A stretch of 64,000 bases of DNA. Origin: Macrostomum hystrix (taxonomy: Eukaryota > Platyhelminthes > Macrostomidae). Shown here piece after piece: positions 32,701-42,696 of this stretch (position 1 is its first letter; each line of letters begins with the position of its first letter). Position numbers and translations under genes: made by a program. Where the stretch lies: NCBI GenBank assembly GCA_950097015.1, contig CATNEN010000038.1:23015001-23079000 (forward strand), written 5' to 3'. The notes under the pieces are model-generated. The model ran no database searches. It had not been told where the DNA came from and saw nothing but the letters and a program-made list of their open reading frames with translations.

Positions 32701-33534
32701 ATTTGATGATTTGGATGGGATTTGATGATTGGGTGGGATTAGATTATTGTGGTGGGATTTGATGATTTGGATGGGATTTGATTATTGTGGTGGGATTTGA
32801 TGATTTGGATGGGATTTGATTATTGTGGTGGGATTTGATGATTTGGATGTGATTCGATGATTGGGATAGGATTTGATGATTGGGGTGGGATTTGATTATT
32901 GTGGTGGGATTTGATGATTGGGATGGGATTTGATGATTTGGATGGGATTTGATGATTGGGTGGGATTAGATTATTGTGGTGGGATTTGATGATTTGGATG
33001 GGATTTGATTATTGTGGTGGGATTTGATGATTGGGATGGGATTTGATGATTTGGATGGGATTTGATGATTGTGGTGGGATTTGATGATTTATTGGGATTT
33101 GGGATTGAGTGTTTTGGAGGGACTGTTTCTGATTTAAGGATTCACATAATCCCACTCACCTGAAAATCCTTAAACAATTGCTTAGGTTGCGGCAGTGCAA
33201 CAATAAAATCGAAATTATTCCTCTGCGCAATGGGCACCAATAGCAGCAAGCAAGCCCCGGCTAAACAAACTAATTCGGTCACGTGATCGGCTAGTACAGT
33301 CAGCTGCAGCACAGCAGACAGGCACAATAAAATCGATTCCAAATAATTGATTAGCCGCATTGGTCCGAAGCAGCATCTCAACTGAGCAGTGACGCCCAAC
33401 AGTAGGCAGGGCAGACTCAGGTGCAGCCAAATCTCTGTTAGGCCGCAGCCTCCGTGACCAGCTATGAAAGCTTCGTGTTGAGCCTTCCTGCTAGTCATGT
33501 TATTAGTATTTTGATTGCGATTATCAGTTGCCAT
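29721..33534 (-). CDS. PIGW: PIGW, GPI-anchor inositol acyltransferase
   Basis: PIGW (yeast Gwt1) acylates the inositol of GlcN-PI in the ER membrane. Four exons in phase: 33534-33160, 32306-32037, 31308-31011, 30169-29721; 463 residues from the first ATG (human about 504). Landmarks: KAQHEAFIAGHGG (human start region KEAFVSN), AVDFPAMPRRLAKAE, GVGLMDIG, EHVTEYGVHWNFF, ANKEGLLSLPAYCAVY, and IANLFTGAVNLSIDT-like LANLFTGAVNLSIDT near the C-terminus. Many hydrophobic spans. The second Met, at 33498 (MTSRKAQHEAF), aligns best with other PIGW starts. The first ATG overlaps the end of PIGL, immediately upstream on the same strand. Introns hold a SINE and two private minisatellites. Confidence 0.93.
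30240..30975. repeat. 26-bp minisatellite in PIGW intron 3
   Basis: About 28 units of a 26-bp repeat built on TATCAGATCTTATCTAGACA plus CTAATC. A variant block with GAGACACTTATCTATCGG occurs twice, 130 bases (five units) apart. It fills nearly the whole intron. Confidence 0.93.
31611..32005 (+). mobile_element. full tRNA-derived SINE with 18-bp target-site duplication
   Basis: SINE body about 31629-31986. Head: TGGCAGAGCGG (A box) and AAGTTCGATTCC (B box). It lies in PIGW intron 2, antisense to the gene. The flanking sequence TTATTAAAGGTTACGGCA (31611-31628) is repeated right after the element at 31987-32005 with one extra A. This is the clearest complete copy in the window (about 358 bp) and shows LINE-type retrotransposition. 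Confidence 0.93.
32560..33105. repeat. GGGATTTGATGATT minisatellite in PIGW intron 1
   Basis: About 28 imperfect units, 18-20 bp, of GGGATTTGATGATTGGGAT and relatives (TTATTGTGGTG, GATTTGGAT). Block repeats such as TGATTGGGTGGGATTAGATT occur twice about 240 bases apart. Confidence 0.88.
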
Positions 33535-35081
33535 GCGGATGAGACTTGACTATGTCGTAGGTATTGACAATCAGATAGCTTGAGAATAGGCAGTACAGAT
33601 AGCGAAACCAAACTAGTTGACTGCGATGATGCCGCATGCAACGAAACGGTGTCAGCAGTTCAGCAGCAGGCGTGGCGAAGATTAATCCTGTTGGGCTGCT
33701 CTGCGGCCAGAAGTAGTTCTTTAGAACAGCTGGGATGCTGGCTAGAATGCCTATAAAATATAGGGATGAGAAACGGGAAGATAGGGGAAGAGGGGGTAGA
33801 TAAATGGTACACTGCCTGACAACGGGAGAACCTGTGTGAGCCAGTGCCTGCGTACAATATCTGTGTGCGTGTGTGCTCAGGAGTCAGCGAAATGGGCAGA
33901 ACTGCCTCCTCGCTGGCTGCGGGTCCAGTGTCACCAAATGATGTGCCATGGTGTGCTTATAGAAAAAGAATGATAGCCTAGTCTTGTAGAGTCAAAATAC
34001 TTACCGCTGTACTTTCGAATCAGCGATTCGGTACGCAGCAGCAGCACAGGCAGCTGGTGGCAGCAGTCAGCAGTGTCGCAAGCCCAGCGCTGCAGTGCCC
34101 GATGATTGGCGTGGCCGCTAACGCCGTCGCTGTCAAATGTAATCAGACAGTCAACCTGCCAATCAGCTAGCACGGGTCTAAGGCAGTTGTCTATGGCCGC
34201 AACTGACCAATCAACTGCGTTACTATCCGGCAATTGAGGATCGTCAATAATTTTTAATCTCCGACAGTCCTGTCCCAGTCCTTTCGTCCAGGCAGCTGTC
34301 AGTTCCTTAACACGCTGTTTACCCTGACCGTAGTAATCCCCTGACGACAGGCAGGCCAGGTAGAGCTCATAACGGCAAGATCTGCCTGCCGCTAGCAACA
34401 GGGGCGCAAAGAACATGCATTCGTCGTCAGGATGAGCGGTAACCAATAGCAACCGAATTGGGCGAAACCGAACTGAGACTTCAGCAGAGGATAACTGACT
34501 CTGATATGAAGAAAAATTAGGGAATTTATGAAGCACAGTAATAATGACTCTCATTCCAGGGGATCTGGGTATGACAGTAAACTGTCATACTGGGATTACT
34601 GGGATCACAGTAAATATAATGGGATCTGTGCCAACAGAATGGGATCTCTTTTAATAGAATGGGATCTCAGTAACTAGAATGGGATCTCAGTAAATAGAAT
34701 GGGATCTCAGTAAATAGAATGGGATCTGAGCATGAGAATGAGATCGAAAATTTAGTACGGGATATAGGAAACAGAATGGGATGTTAAAATTAGAATAGGA
34801 TCAGAATATTAGAATGGGATACGAGGATCAGAATGTGTTGGCTGGCTTAGACGACACGTCTAGAAAAATGCCTTTACTGAGCTTGAGCTTACCAACTTTA
34901 ATCTCTCTGATTCTAGTAGCAGATCGCCCAGCTGTTGCAGACACTTGTCACTGAGTCGGCAAGCAAGCCAATAAGCAGCAGCAGCAGTGCTAAATAGAGT
35001 AAACACGTTTCCAAGTATTAGTATCAACGGCGACAAGTAACCTAAGTCACCGAGAAGTGAGTAGTTAGACAGGTAATTGGA
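33524..35081 (-). CDS. PIGL: PIGL, GlcNAc-PI de-N-acetylase
   Basis: PIGL removes the acetyl group from GlcNAc-PI at the ER, the second step of GPI synthesis. Exons 35081-34893, 34494-34005, 33750-33524 join in phase. The active-site signature AHPDDE is present (LLLVTAHPDDECMFFAP), then LSSGDYYGQGKQRVKEL, the His motif SDGVSGHANH, and MRHHRSQLVWFRYLY near the end, as in human PIGL. The first exon encodes a hydrophobic anchor (LGYLSPLILILGNVF). It has no Met and starts in phase 0 after CTTTTCAG, so the start codon must come from an unseen exon or a spliced leader ending in AUG (302 residues then). The TGA at 33524-33526 lies inside the 5' end of PIGW. Confidence 0.93.
33549..33551 (-). promoter_or_regulatory. 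candidate trans-splice acceptor for PIGW inside PIGL
   Basis: A TAG at the end of GACATAG (33550-33552) would place the next base at 33549. A leader AUG joined here would continue TCA AGT CTC ATC CGC ATG, in frame with PIGW. The site lies within the PIGL coding sequence. The pyrimidine tract before it is weak, so this is a hypothesis. Confidence 0.25.
33808..33952 (+). mobile_element. SINE 3' fragment in PIGL intron
   Basis: Matches the distal half of the SINE family (ACACTGCCTGAC, GCCTGCGTACAATATCTGTG, CTCCTCGCTGGCTGCGGGTC, CAAATGATGTGCC), without the tRNA-like head. Antisense to PIGL, between its exons 2 and 3. Confidence 0.85.
34580..34835. repeat. degenerate 20-bp repeat in PIGL intron 1
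   Basis: About ten imperfect units of AATGGGATCTCAGTAAATAG; the best-conserved ones are at 34650-34725. Confidence 0.8.
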
Positions 35082-35088
35082 CTGAAAA
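35082..35088 (-). promoter_or_regulatory. 3' splice site at PIGL first exon (candidate SL acceptor)
   Basis: CTTTTCAG precedes TCC AAT TAC in phase 0, with a pyrimidine-rich tract. No upstream PIGL exon with an ATG is recognisable between here and the BPNT2 polyadenylation signal. Confidence 0.5.
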
Positions 35089-35174
35089 GTTTGAAATTAT
35101 GATTTTTTAATGCGTAAAACACAACGCTATCTTGTTTTCCGAACAAAGCAAAGCAAAAAAATTCACATTTTATA

Positions 35175-35465
35175 GGGGCCAGCGGCAGAGCAGTTAACGC
35201 GTTTGCCTCTCGCACCAAGGTCCCTAAGTTCGATTCCACGGAGAGGCCATATTTATTTGGGGCGCAGCCGCGGAGGGAAGGCTTGGGGGCTTGTCGTGCA
35301 ATTTACGCCCCTTACACTGCCTGGCGATGAGAAAGTCAGGGCAGATGTACACACCTGTGTGGGTGTGTGCTCAGGAGTCAGCGGAATGAGCAGAATTGCC
35401 TCCTCGCTGGCTGCGGGTCTAGTGTCACCAAATGATGTGCCGTTAGCCGCAGCCCTCTGTCATTA
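35175..35465 (+). mobile_element. tRNA-derived SINE upstream of PIGL
   Basis: Head with AGCGGCAGAGCAGTTAACGC and AAGTTCGATTCC, then the family body to GATGTGCCGTTAGCC. Two internal deletions relative to the 31.6-kb copy: the GAGGGCCAACCTCC segment, and the stretch GAGCGTGTGCCTGCGTAC. It sits about 95 bases upstream of the PIGL acceptor, in opposite orientation. Confidence 0.88.
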
Positions 35466-35734
35466 ATGATTTAATTAGCGATCTAGATTTTTAGAAATAA
35501 AAACATTATCTATAGGATCTGTGCATCTTTATGTCTGTTTAAGTACATGAAATTTCGCTCTTAGCGAAGTGTGATTACGGCGTGTGCTATATATTTGTTC
35601 AGTATAGGTGACTGGTATGCCTGCAAAAAATCTAGAAAACAAAATAAAAATAAGATCAGAGTATTTGATAATGAAAAGTTTTTCAAACGAACAAAAATAT
35701 AATTTCTTTATTTAAAATATGAATTTATTGCGGC

Positions 35735-35945
35735 TACCATTCAGTCGTTAGATTGTCGAAGCTCGGACTTGAAGGTAGGGGGTTCGATTTCCAATTCAAC
35801 AGGTGGAACACGTTTTTGTAACTTAGCAACCAAGTCAGACAATAAACACTCCATGTGAGTGTCCATGGACTGAACAGCAGTACGCAGCTATCAGATGCGC
35901 CGCGCAATAGCTGCACACCTGGCTTAACTAGGCCAGGTAGAAAGA
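35735..35945 (+). mobile_element. second SINE-like family (B), copy 1
   Basis: It shares GTCCATGGACTGAACAG and CAGATGCGCCGCGCAATAGC with copies at 54690-54895 and, reversed, 61250-61445. An upstream GGGGGTTCGATTTCC resembles a tRNA B box, so a tRNA-derived origin is likely. Confidence 0.65.
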
Positions 35946-36714
35946 AATTAATATTTTAATTACCATTCGTTTAGCAGGCAAAAATACTGAACGAAGTAGG
36001 AAAAAAAGAAGAAAAAAAACGAGAAAAGAGAAAATTAAGTCTAACAAGCTGAAGTTTTGTGAGTGTGATGAATTAAAATGAGGCTTCCAGGCATCAGCAA
36101 ATAGAAATCAGTTCATAGCGATGATAAATTACTGCTATCGCTAACTATTGCAGAAATCGTGCAACCATATTAGAGAAATTTGATAATAACACTGCAGTAA
36201 GACTAAAAACTAATTGAATTTATAAATAGTAAATTAAGTATTAAGGTGAAGAACAAAAAAAGAAGATTTCGAAAGAAATAAAGTAATTAAAAAGCAATCG
36301 AGATTGGCAAGAATTAATTACAGAACCAGATAAACAAAACAAGTAACAAATCTATACTAACCTATACAAAGAGAACAGACAAGAGTTGAAATGAGATCTG
36401 ATGAAATACTGAAAAATAAAATAAAATGTTTTTACACACTTTCCGAGGGTTTTACGATTCGATAAACAATCTAACCATGCGATTGCAAAAATATACGGTG
36501 GACAACTACGACCAAGGCTTAAACCCTAAAATCAAAATAGATTAAAGAAGGAATTCAGTAGATAGGATTACAGTTTAATAATTTAATAAAGAACTTCCGA
36601 TGTATTCGGTAAGAGATTCCCAGGGGATTAATCAAATTGTTTTACGAGAAATGCCAAGAAATTCCCGATAAATTATTGATTTTTTTAGGAATATTCTGAC
36701 GAATTCAATAAGGA
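35946..36714. other. AT-rich spacer
   Basis: No gene recognised. If PIGL has its own first exon, it should lie between 35100 and about 37970, but no convincing ATG-to-donor exon was found. Confidence 0.4.
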
Positions 36715-37560
36715 ATTAACGATGGATTTATCTGCGAATTTCCGATGGATTTATCAAGGAATTCCCGATGGATTTACCTGCGAATTTCCGATGGATTTAG
36801 GAAGAAATTCCCGGTGGATTTAGCAAGGAATTCCCGATGGATTTATCAAGGAATTCCCGATGGATTCACCTGCGAATTTCCGATGGATTTAGCAAGGAAT
36901 TCCCGATGGATTTATCAAGGAATTCCCTATGGATTTATCAAGGAATTCCCGATGGATTTACCTGCGAATTCCCGATGGATTTAGGAAGAAATTCCCGGTG
37001 GATTTAGCAAGGAATTCCCGATGGATTTATCAAGGAATTCCCGATGGATTTACTAAGGAATTTCTGATGGATTTAGCAAGGAATTCCTGATGGATTTATC
37101 AAGGAATTCCCGATGGATTTACCTGCGAATTCTCGATGGATTTAGGAAGAAATTCCCGGTGGATTTAGCGAGGAATTCCCGATGGATTTACCAAGGAATT
37201 CCCGACGGATTTACTAAGGAATTTCTGATGGATTTAACAAGGAATTCCCGATGGATTTACCAAGGAATTCCCGATGGATTTACCAAGGAATTCCCGATGG
37301 ATTTACCAAGGAATTCCCGATGGATTTACTAAGGAATTCCCGATGGATTTACCAAGGAATTCCCGGTGGATTTACCAAGGAATTCCCGATGGATTTACCA
37401 AGGAATTCCCGGTGGATTTACCAAGGAATTCCCGATGGATTTACCAAGGAATTCCCAGTAGATTTACCAAGGAATTCCCGATGGATTTACCAAGGAATTC
37501 CCAGTGGATTTACCAAGGAATTCCCGATGGATTTAGCTAGCAATTCCAGAATGATTTGCT
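36715..37560. repeat. 23-bp minisatellite with GGAATTCCCGATGGATTTA core
   Basis: About 36 units. Variants (ACCTGCGAATTT, AGGAAGAAATTC) mark a higher-order block that recurs near 36720, 36955 and 37090. Relatives of the same core occur at 40555-40700 and 41000-41270, on the other side of BPNT2. The open frames across it are shadows. Confidence 0.9.
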
Positions 37561-37990
37561 TGGGAGTTCCTGGACAATTAACCAAGAAATATCAATACGA
37601 TTTTCAAGGTTTATTTGAAATTCTAAATGCATTTTACAAGAAATCTTAAATAAATTTATACACGCTATTTCTTAAGTAATGCCAGAAAATAAACAGCTTA
37701 GACTACAAGCAACAGAATTTTTAAGTTTAAAACAAAAATTTACTAGTTAAAAGTTCAACGAACCAAACATAGGCATTTTTGTGACATAAGCATCTTGGAA
37801 AAAGTAGGAAACAAAAATAAGAGTAAAATAGAGTAAATCTAGAGATAATCTAGATTATATTCCAGAGGGAATGGGGTTGTCAGTCAATAAATCAGTTGTC
37901 GAATTATCAATACTGTCAACATTTTAAACTTATCTCTTTCTTTTGTCAACACTTAAACAAACCAGCTGTGCAATGCAATCAATTGTGCAA

Positions 37991-37996
37991 TTTATT
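37991..37996 (-). terminator. polyadenylation signal AATAAA for BPNT2
   Basis: Minus-strand AATAAA only 19 bases after the BPNT2 TAG at 38015. It predicts a very short 3' UTR. Confidence 0.55.
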
Positions 37997-38014
37997 ACAC
38001 CAAAATAGCCGTTG

Positions 38015-40504
38015 CTATCCTGTAGTTCGACTTTGCTGCTGCTGCTGCTTCGGCTTCAATTTCGAGACTGGAGCGAATGCGACAAAGCCGTCTGAATGTC
38101 GCGGCAGGTCAGGACTGGCATAGTCAATGCTCCTTAGCCTACCAGCCCCGCCTGCTTTGTCATCGGCGCCATCCAGACTGTAAAGCTTGCCGCCCAGACT
38201 CTCAAGTATGGCGTGCCCAGCGCATAGATCCCATTTAGATATTGGGCCAGTGTGCAGGTAGTTGTCGGCTAGGCCCTGCGTTGCGAAGCGATCAATAATG
38301 AGCATAGGTGTCGAGTAAACATGCTTTCACATTTTCTAGGTTTCTAGAAGTACTCAGAGTTGGTTGGTAATAAAATCAAAACCTTTGCCTCTCTATTGTA
38401 ACTGCTTCCCCATTCTCCTATCCTCTCCCTCCCTCTCCTATATTCTCCCTCCCTATCTTATCCTCTCCATCTACTATCCCCTCCCTCCCTCTACTATCCC
38501 CTCCCTCCCTCCCTCTCCTATCCTCTCCCTCCCTCTCCTCTCCTCTCCCTCCCTCTACTATCCCCTCCCTCCCTCTCCTATCCTCTCCCTCCCTCTCCTC
38601 TCCTCTCCCTCCCTCTACTATCCCCTCCCTCCCTCTCCTCTCCTCCCCCTCCCTCTCCTCTCCTCTCCCTCCCTCTACTATCCCCTCCCTCCCTCTCCTC
38701 TCCTCTCCCTCCCTCTCCTCTCCTCTCCCTCCCTCTACTCTCCTCTCCCTCCCTCTCCTATCCTCTCCCTCCCTCTCCTCTCCTCTCCCTCCCTCTACTA
38801 TCCCCTCCCTCCCTCTCCTATCCTCTCCCTCCCTCTCCTCTCCTCTCCCTCCCTCTACTATCCCCTCCCTCCCTCTCCTCTCCTCCCCCTCCCTCTCCTC
38901 TCCTCTCCCTCCCTCTACTATCCCCTCCCTCCCTCCTATCCCCTCCCTCCCTCTCCTCTCCTCTCCCTCCCTCTCCTATCCTCTCCCTCCCTCTCCTCTC
39001 CTCTCCCTCCCTCTACTATCCCCTCCCTCCCTCTCCTCTCCTCCCCCTCCCTCTACTATCCCCTCCCTCTCCTATCCTCTCCCTCCCTCTTCTCTCCTCT
39101 CCCTCCCTCTACTCTCCTCTCCCTCCCTCTACTATCCCCTCCCTCCCGCTACTATCCTTTAATTCATAATGGATGGTTGTGAAAATACAGAAAATCAGCA
39201 ATAATTTCCCCATCTATCTCACCTTGCTGAGCAGTAGAAGCTTATAACCAGCGCCAGCAGCCGATAGTAGCTCCATAGACTCGTTAGGGAACAATTTCTT
39301 GGCTCTGTCTAGTAAATCGGAGCTCTGATGACTGCGCGAGACTAGCACTCGCCTGCTGGCTTGGTCGGCATTTTTCTTTGACGACTGACCGGCCTTGATC
39401 TCGCCGCTGCTAGTTAAGCTTTGGAGCACAATTGGCAGATTAATATTACCCTGCAGACTGTCGGATACTTTCAAATTGCGCCAGGCCCAATAGGTGCGAT
39501 TGGCGAATGGAAAGTGAAGCACGCCGACAAGCGGCACGCCTCTGTAGGCTACGCACACCTGTTTATATGTTTATAAATTTATATCTTAACCACTCTCTCC
39601 TTTCCTTTACCCGTCTGGCATTTCCTCTCCCTTCTATCCTTTCCTCTCCCTCATCTGTCCTTTCCTCTCCGCCTCAGTGCTTTCCTCTCCCACTGTCATT
39701 TCCTCTCCCATTGTGATTTCCTCTCCCACGGTCATTTCCTCTATCTGTCTGCCCTTTCTTCTCTCACTGTCCTTTCCTCTTCCAATCTGCCATTTCCTCT
39801 CCCCTTCTGTCATTTCCTCTCCCCTTCTGTCCTTTCCTCTTCCCATCTGTCCTTTCCTGCCCCCCCGTCTGTCCTTTCCTCTCCCACTGTCTTTTACTCT
39901 GGCCTGGGTAAGTTTCGCTTAAAAATGTGAATTCCTACTATTTTTCAATACAAGCGTAGAAAGTTATAACCATGAAAGCGAGATAAACAGGGCAACTCAC
40001 CTGAACGGACACATACTGCAACATGTGCTCAGTAAACTCCTGCGTACCATCCAATGGATCAACCCACACTAAGACGTCCTTAGAATTGACAAAGAAATCG
40101 TGCCTCAACGGTTCCACATCCGGGTGTCGATGGCTGGCCAGAGCCAGAGCTCGATAATCCAACGGGGCCGCCTGAGCCTCTTCCGATACCAGACGCAGCC
40201 ATGGAAACGATTTGTGAAAGCCATAGACTAATTCGGCATTGGCCGCCAAATCCGCTTGCGTCACTGGCGGCGCCTGGTCGCTAATGTAAACACCGGCCTT
40301 AGTAACGCGAATAGCTTCCCGATGCCTAATAATTAATTGGCCAGCCCGTTCGCATAGTTCAATGCTGACAGACAGCAGCTCCTTGACCGAGACGCCGCGA
40401 CCGCCGCTAAGAAGCGGCACCTCAGTGTGGATCAGGAATAATATAGCCACACCGCTGGCTAGGCAGAAAGCCCCCAGTTTGTTTATCCTCAGACGGCACA
40501 CCGC
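38015..40504 (-). CDS. BPNT2: BPNT2 (gPAPP/IMPAD1), Golgi 3'-phosphoadenosine phosphatase
   Basis: BPNT2 is a Mg-dependent, lithium-sensitive phosphatase of the Golgi lumen that turns PAP, the by-product of sulfation, into AMP. Three exons in phase: 40504-40001, 39558-39223, 38275-38015; 366 residues plus Met (human 359). Near the N-terminus a single hydrophobic span (LGAFCLASGVAILFLIH) makes it type II. Family metal-site motifs: SEEAQ, WVDPLDGTQEFTE (about residues 145-157), and SKWDLCAGHAILESLGG near the C-terminus. It ends in a Gln-rich tail. The first exon has no ATG. It begins GCG in phase 0 after CATTGCAG, and its length matches human counted from Met+1. The two introns hold pyrimidine-rich minisatellites. 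Confidence 0.94.
38395..39165. repeat. pyrimidine-strand CTCCCTCCCT minisatellite in BPNT2 intron 2
   Basis: About 770 bases of almost pure C/T on the plus strand (purine-rich on the transcribed RNA), units CCCTCCCTCTCCTATCCTCT and CTACTATCCC. Strand-asymmetric DNA of this sort can form triplex or H-DNA. The plus-strand frame (PSLLSLP...) is not a gene. Confidence 0.9.
39600..39905. repeat. TTTCCTCTCCC minisatellite in BPNT2 intron 1
   Basis: About 17 imperfect units of CTGTCATTTCCTCTCCCA fill the intron between exons 1 and 2. Confidence 0.85.
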
Positions 40505-40512
40505 CTGCAATG
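40505..40512 (-). promoter_or_regulatory. 3' splice site at BPNT2 first exon (candidate SL acceptor)
   Basis: CCCCCATTGCAG directly precedes GCG GTG TGC in phase 0. The open frame reads back only to a TTG, not to an ATG. Confidence 0.5.
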
Positions 40513-40554
40513 GGGGATCGATTCAGGATGGTACTCAGTCTGATTTTCAAATAA

Positions 40555-41345
40555 ACTCCATTCGAATTCCTGATGGATTTCCCATGGAATTTCCAAAGGA
40601 TTTCCTATGGAATTCCCGATGGATTTCCTATGAAATTCCTGAAGGATTTCCCATGGAATTTCCAAAGGATTTCCTATGGAATTCCCGATGGATTTCCTAA
40701 CATATCTATCAGAAAAATGTCTAATGGATCTCTGTAACTCCTAAAAGAAAGCGTAACGGATTTTTTAGCCATAATTTTTTTCTACAACTATTCTTAATAA
40801 ATTTTCTAAAAGTAATTTCCTTAAAATCAATCAATTGCCGGATTTCACAAAGGAATTCCGAGACAGATTTTTGGAATTTCTTAAGGATTTTTAATAGAAC
40901 TTTATTCCTAGACGGGTTTTTAAAGGAAGTCCCTGATATACATTATTAAAGGAATTCCCACACCGATTTCTTAAAGGGATCCACAGACCAATTTTTTAGA
41001 GGAATTCCCTGATGGATTGGAAAAGGAATTCACTGATGGATTTAAAAAGGAATTCACTGATGGATTTGAAAAGGAATTCTCTGATGGATTTAAAAATGAA
41101 TTCTCTAATGGATTTGAAAAGGAATTCTCTGGTGGATTTAAAAAGGAATTCTCTGATACATTTAAACAGGAATTCTCTGATACATTTAAAAAGGAATTCA
41201 CTGATGTATTTGAAAAGGAATTCTCTGATGGATTTAAAAAGGAATCCTTTAAGGATGTCCAAAAGGAATTCCCAAATAAATTTTAAAAAATGTATTCCTA
41301 AACGAATCTCGAGAAGGAATCCCCAAAATTATTTCCAAAAGAAAT
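40555..41345. repeat. AAGGAATTC-type repeats upstream of BPNT2
   Basis: Two sub-arrays. 40555-40700 has units of CCTATGGAATTCCCGATGGA. 41000-41270 has about eleven 24-bp units of AAGGAATTCTCTGATGGA plus TTTAAA. In between, degenerate GGAATTCC units persist. Related to the 23-bp array at 36.7-37.6 kb. Confidence 0.85.
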
Positions 41346-42696
41346 TCTCTAAAGAATTTCCAAAAAGTAATTCCATGACGGCTTTTTTTGAAGTAGCTGC
41401 ATCTATTTTTAATGTAACACAAAAATGTTAAATTTGGCAACCATTTTATCACGAGACAAGACAATAGATAACAAAAGTATGCTTAACTGAGCAAGTGTTT
41501 TACAAAATTGGGCCCCGTATATTTAAAATTTTTACTAATAAAAAGATTTCCATAATATCTGTTCTTTGTTTAAACAAGAGACTTTCAAATTTTTGTTTAA
41601 ACGCACAAAAGTCGCAAGATAACACAAAAGGAATGATATTAAAAAGGAATAAAAGACTCGCATAAATCATGGTTGAATACAGTATAGAAGAAAGGAATGA
41701 AGGTACAATAATTAAGCAACAACAATCAAATAGAGCGCCTTTTAATTGATAGTTATTGCTTAATTAGTCCATGCCTAATGTCTAAACATAAGGAGCGGTT
41801 TCGATTTAAACTCACTAAAAGTAAGCATGCTACTAAATTTATTAATAGTAGTCAGTAGTATGCATAGATAAGAATAGTTAAAATATATACCAAAGGACAA
41901 AACAAAAAAGTATCTCTTGATCAGTAATAAAAACTTTGCAATATACTTGTGTATAAAACTATACAAAAGCATTCAATGTGGAATGCTTAGTAACACGCAA
42001 ATGGTCAGTATCACAGTGCTAAACGTATCTACAAGTAACTTAAAAAAGGATTAAAGTTTTATTTTATTTTTTTGGTTTACAAAAAAATAAAAAAACATGA
42101 TCTAATTTATAGTGCTGGTTGCTGAAAAGCAATCATGAAGATCTAAAAAATACAATAGAAGTGTACAAAAAAATTAAAAATCAAACAAAGGACTAATTTA
42201 TGGTGTAAGAAAATACTTACAGGTTCAAAAAATGAGGAGAAATGAAAAGAAGAACAAAAGATAGCCAATTCCATTTAGAGATCGATACGTAAAAATAGTC
42301 TTATCTACAGTCGCAGACTGACAATTTGCATCAAATTTATGAGAATCGAACAGTGGTACTTATGGGGAATGTTTCGAATATTAATGGCCAGTGAGAGAGA
42401 GAGCAAAACTGATTGAAAATCTTTGGGTTTAGGTCTAGCTGTTTGATGCTTGTTCTAAAAGATTATCCTGGTATCTGAGTAAGAAAATTATTGAACAAAT
42501 ACATCTAGGTTAGTAGTTTAAAATATTCTTAAACCACTTAAATATTGAAAGGTTGCTTACAACTAAGTATTGTTAGGTATTAGAAGACCTAAATGGTTCT
42601 CACAATCAACTACTGATAATGATACATTTAGAAATCAAGGAAGAAAGCGTGCCATTGTTAGTTTAAAAATCAATATTGAACATCAGGCGACCCAGT
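41346..42696. other. AT-rich spacer
   Basis: Low-complexity AT-rich DNA downstream of the claudin-like gene, partly its 3' UTR. No gene or structured repeat recognised. Confidence 0.45.

Noticed and set aside
29318-35230. Functional tRNA genes at SINE heads
   Set aside because: A and B boxes are present, but the sequence continues directly into a shared SINE body and lacks a proper acceptor stem.
39938-40510. BPNT2 start at the in-frame TTG (40510)
   Set aside because: TTG is not an expected initiator here, and the bases TTGCAG are better read as the end of a 3' splice site.
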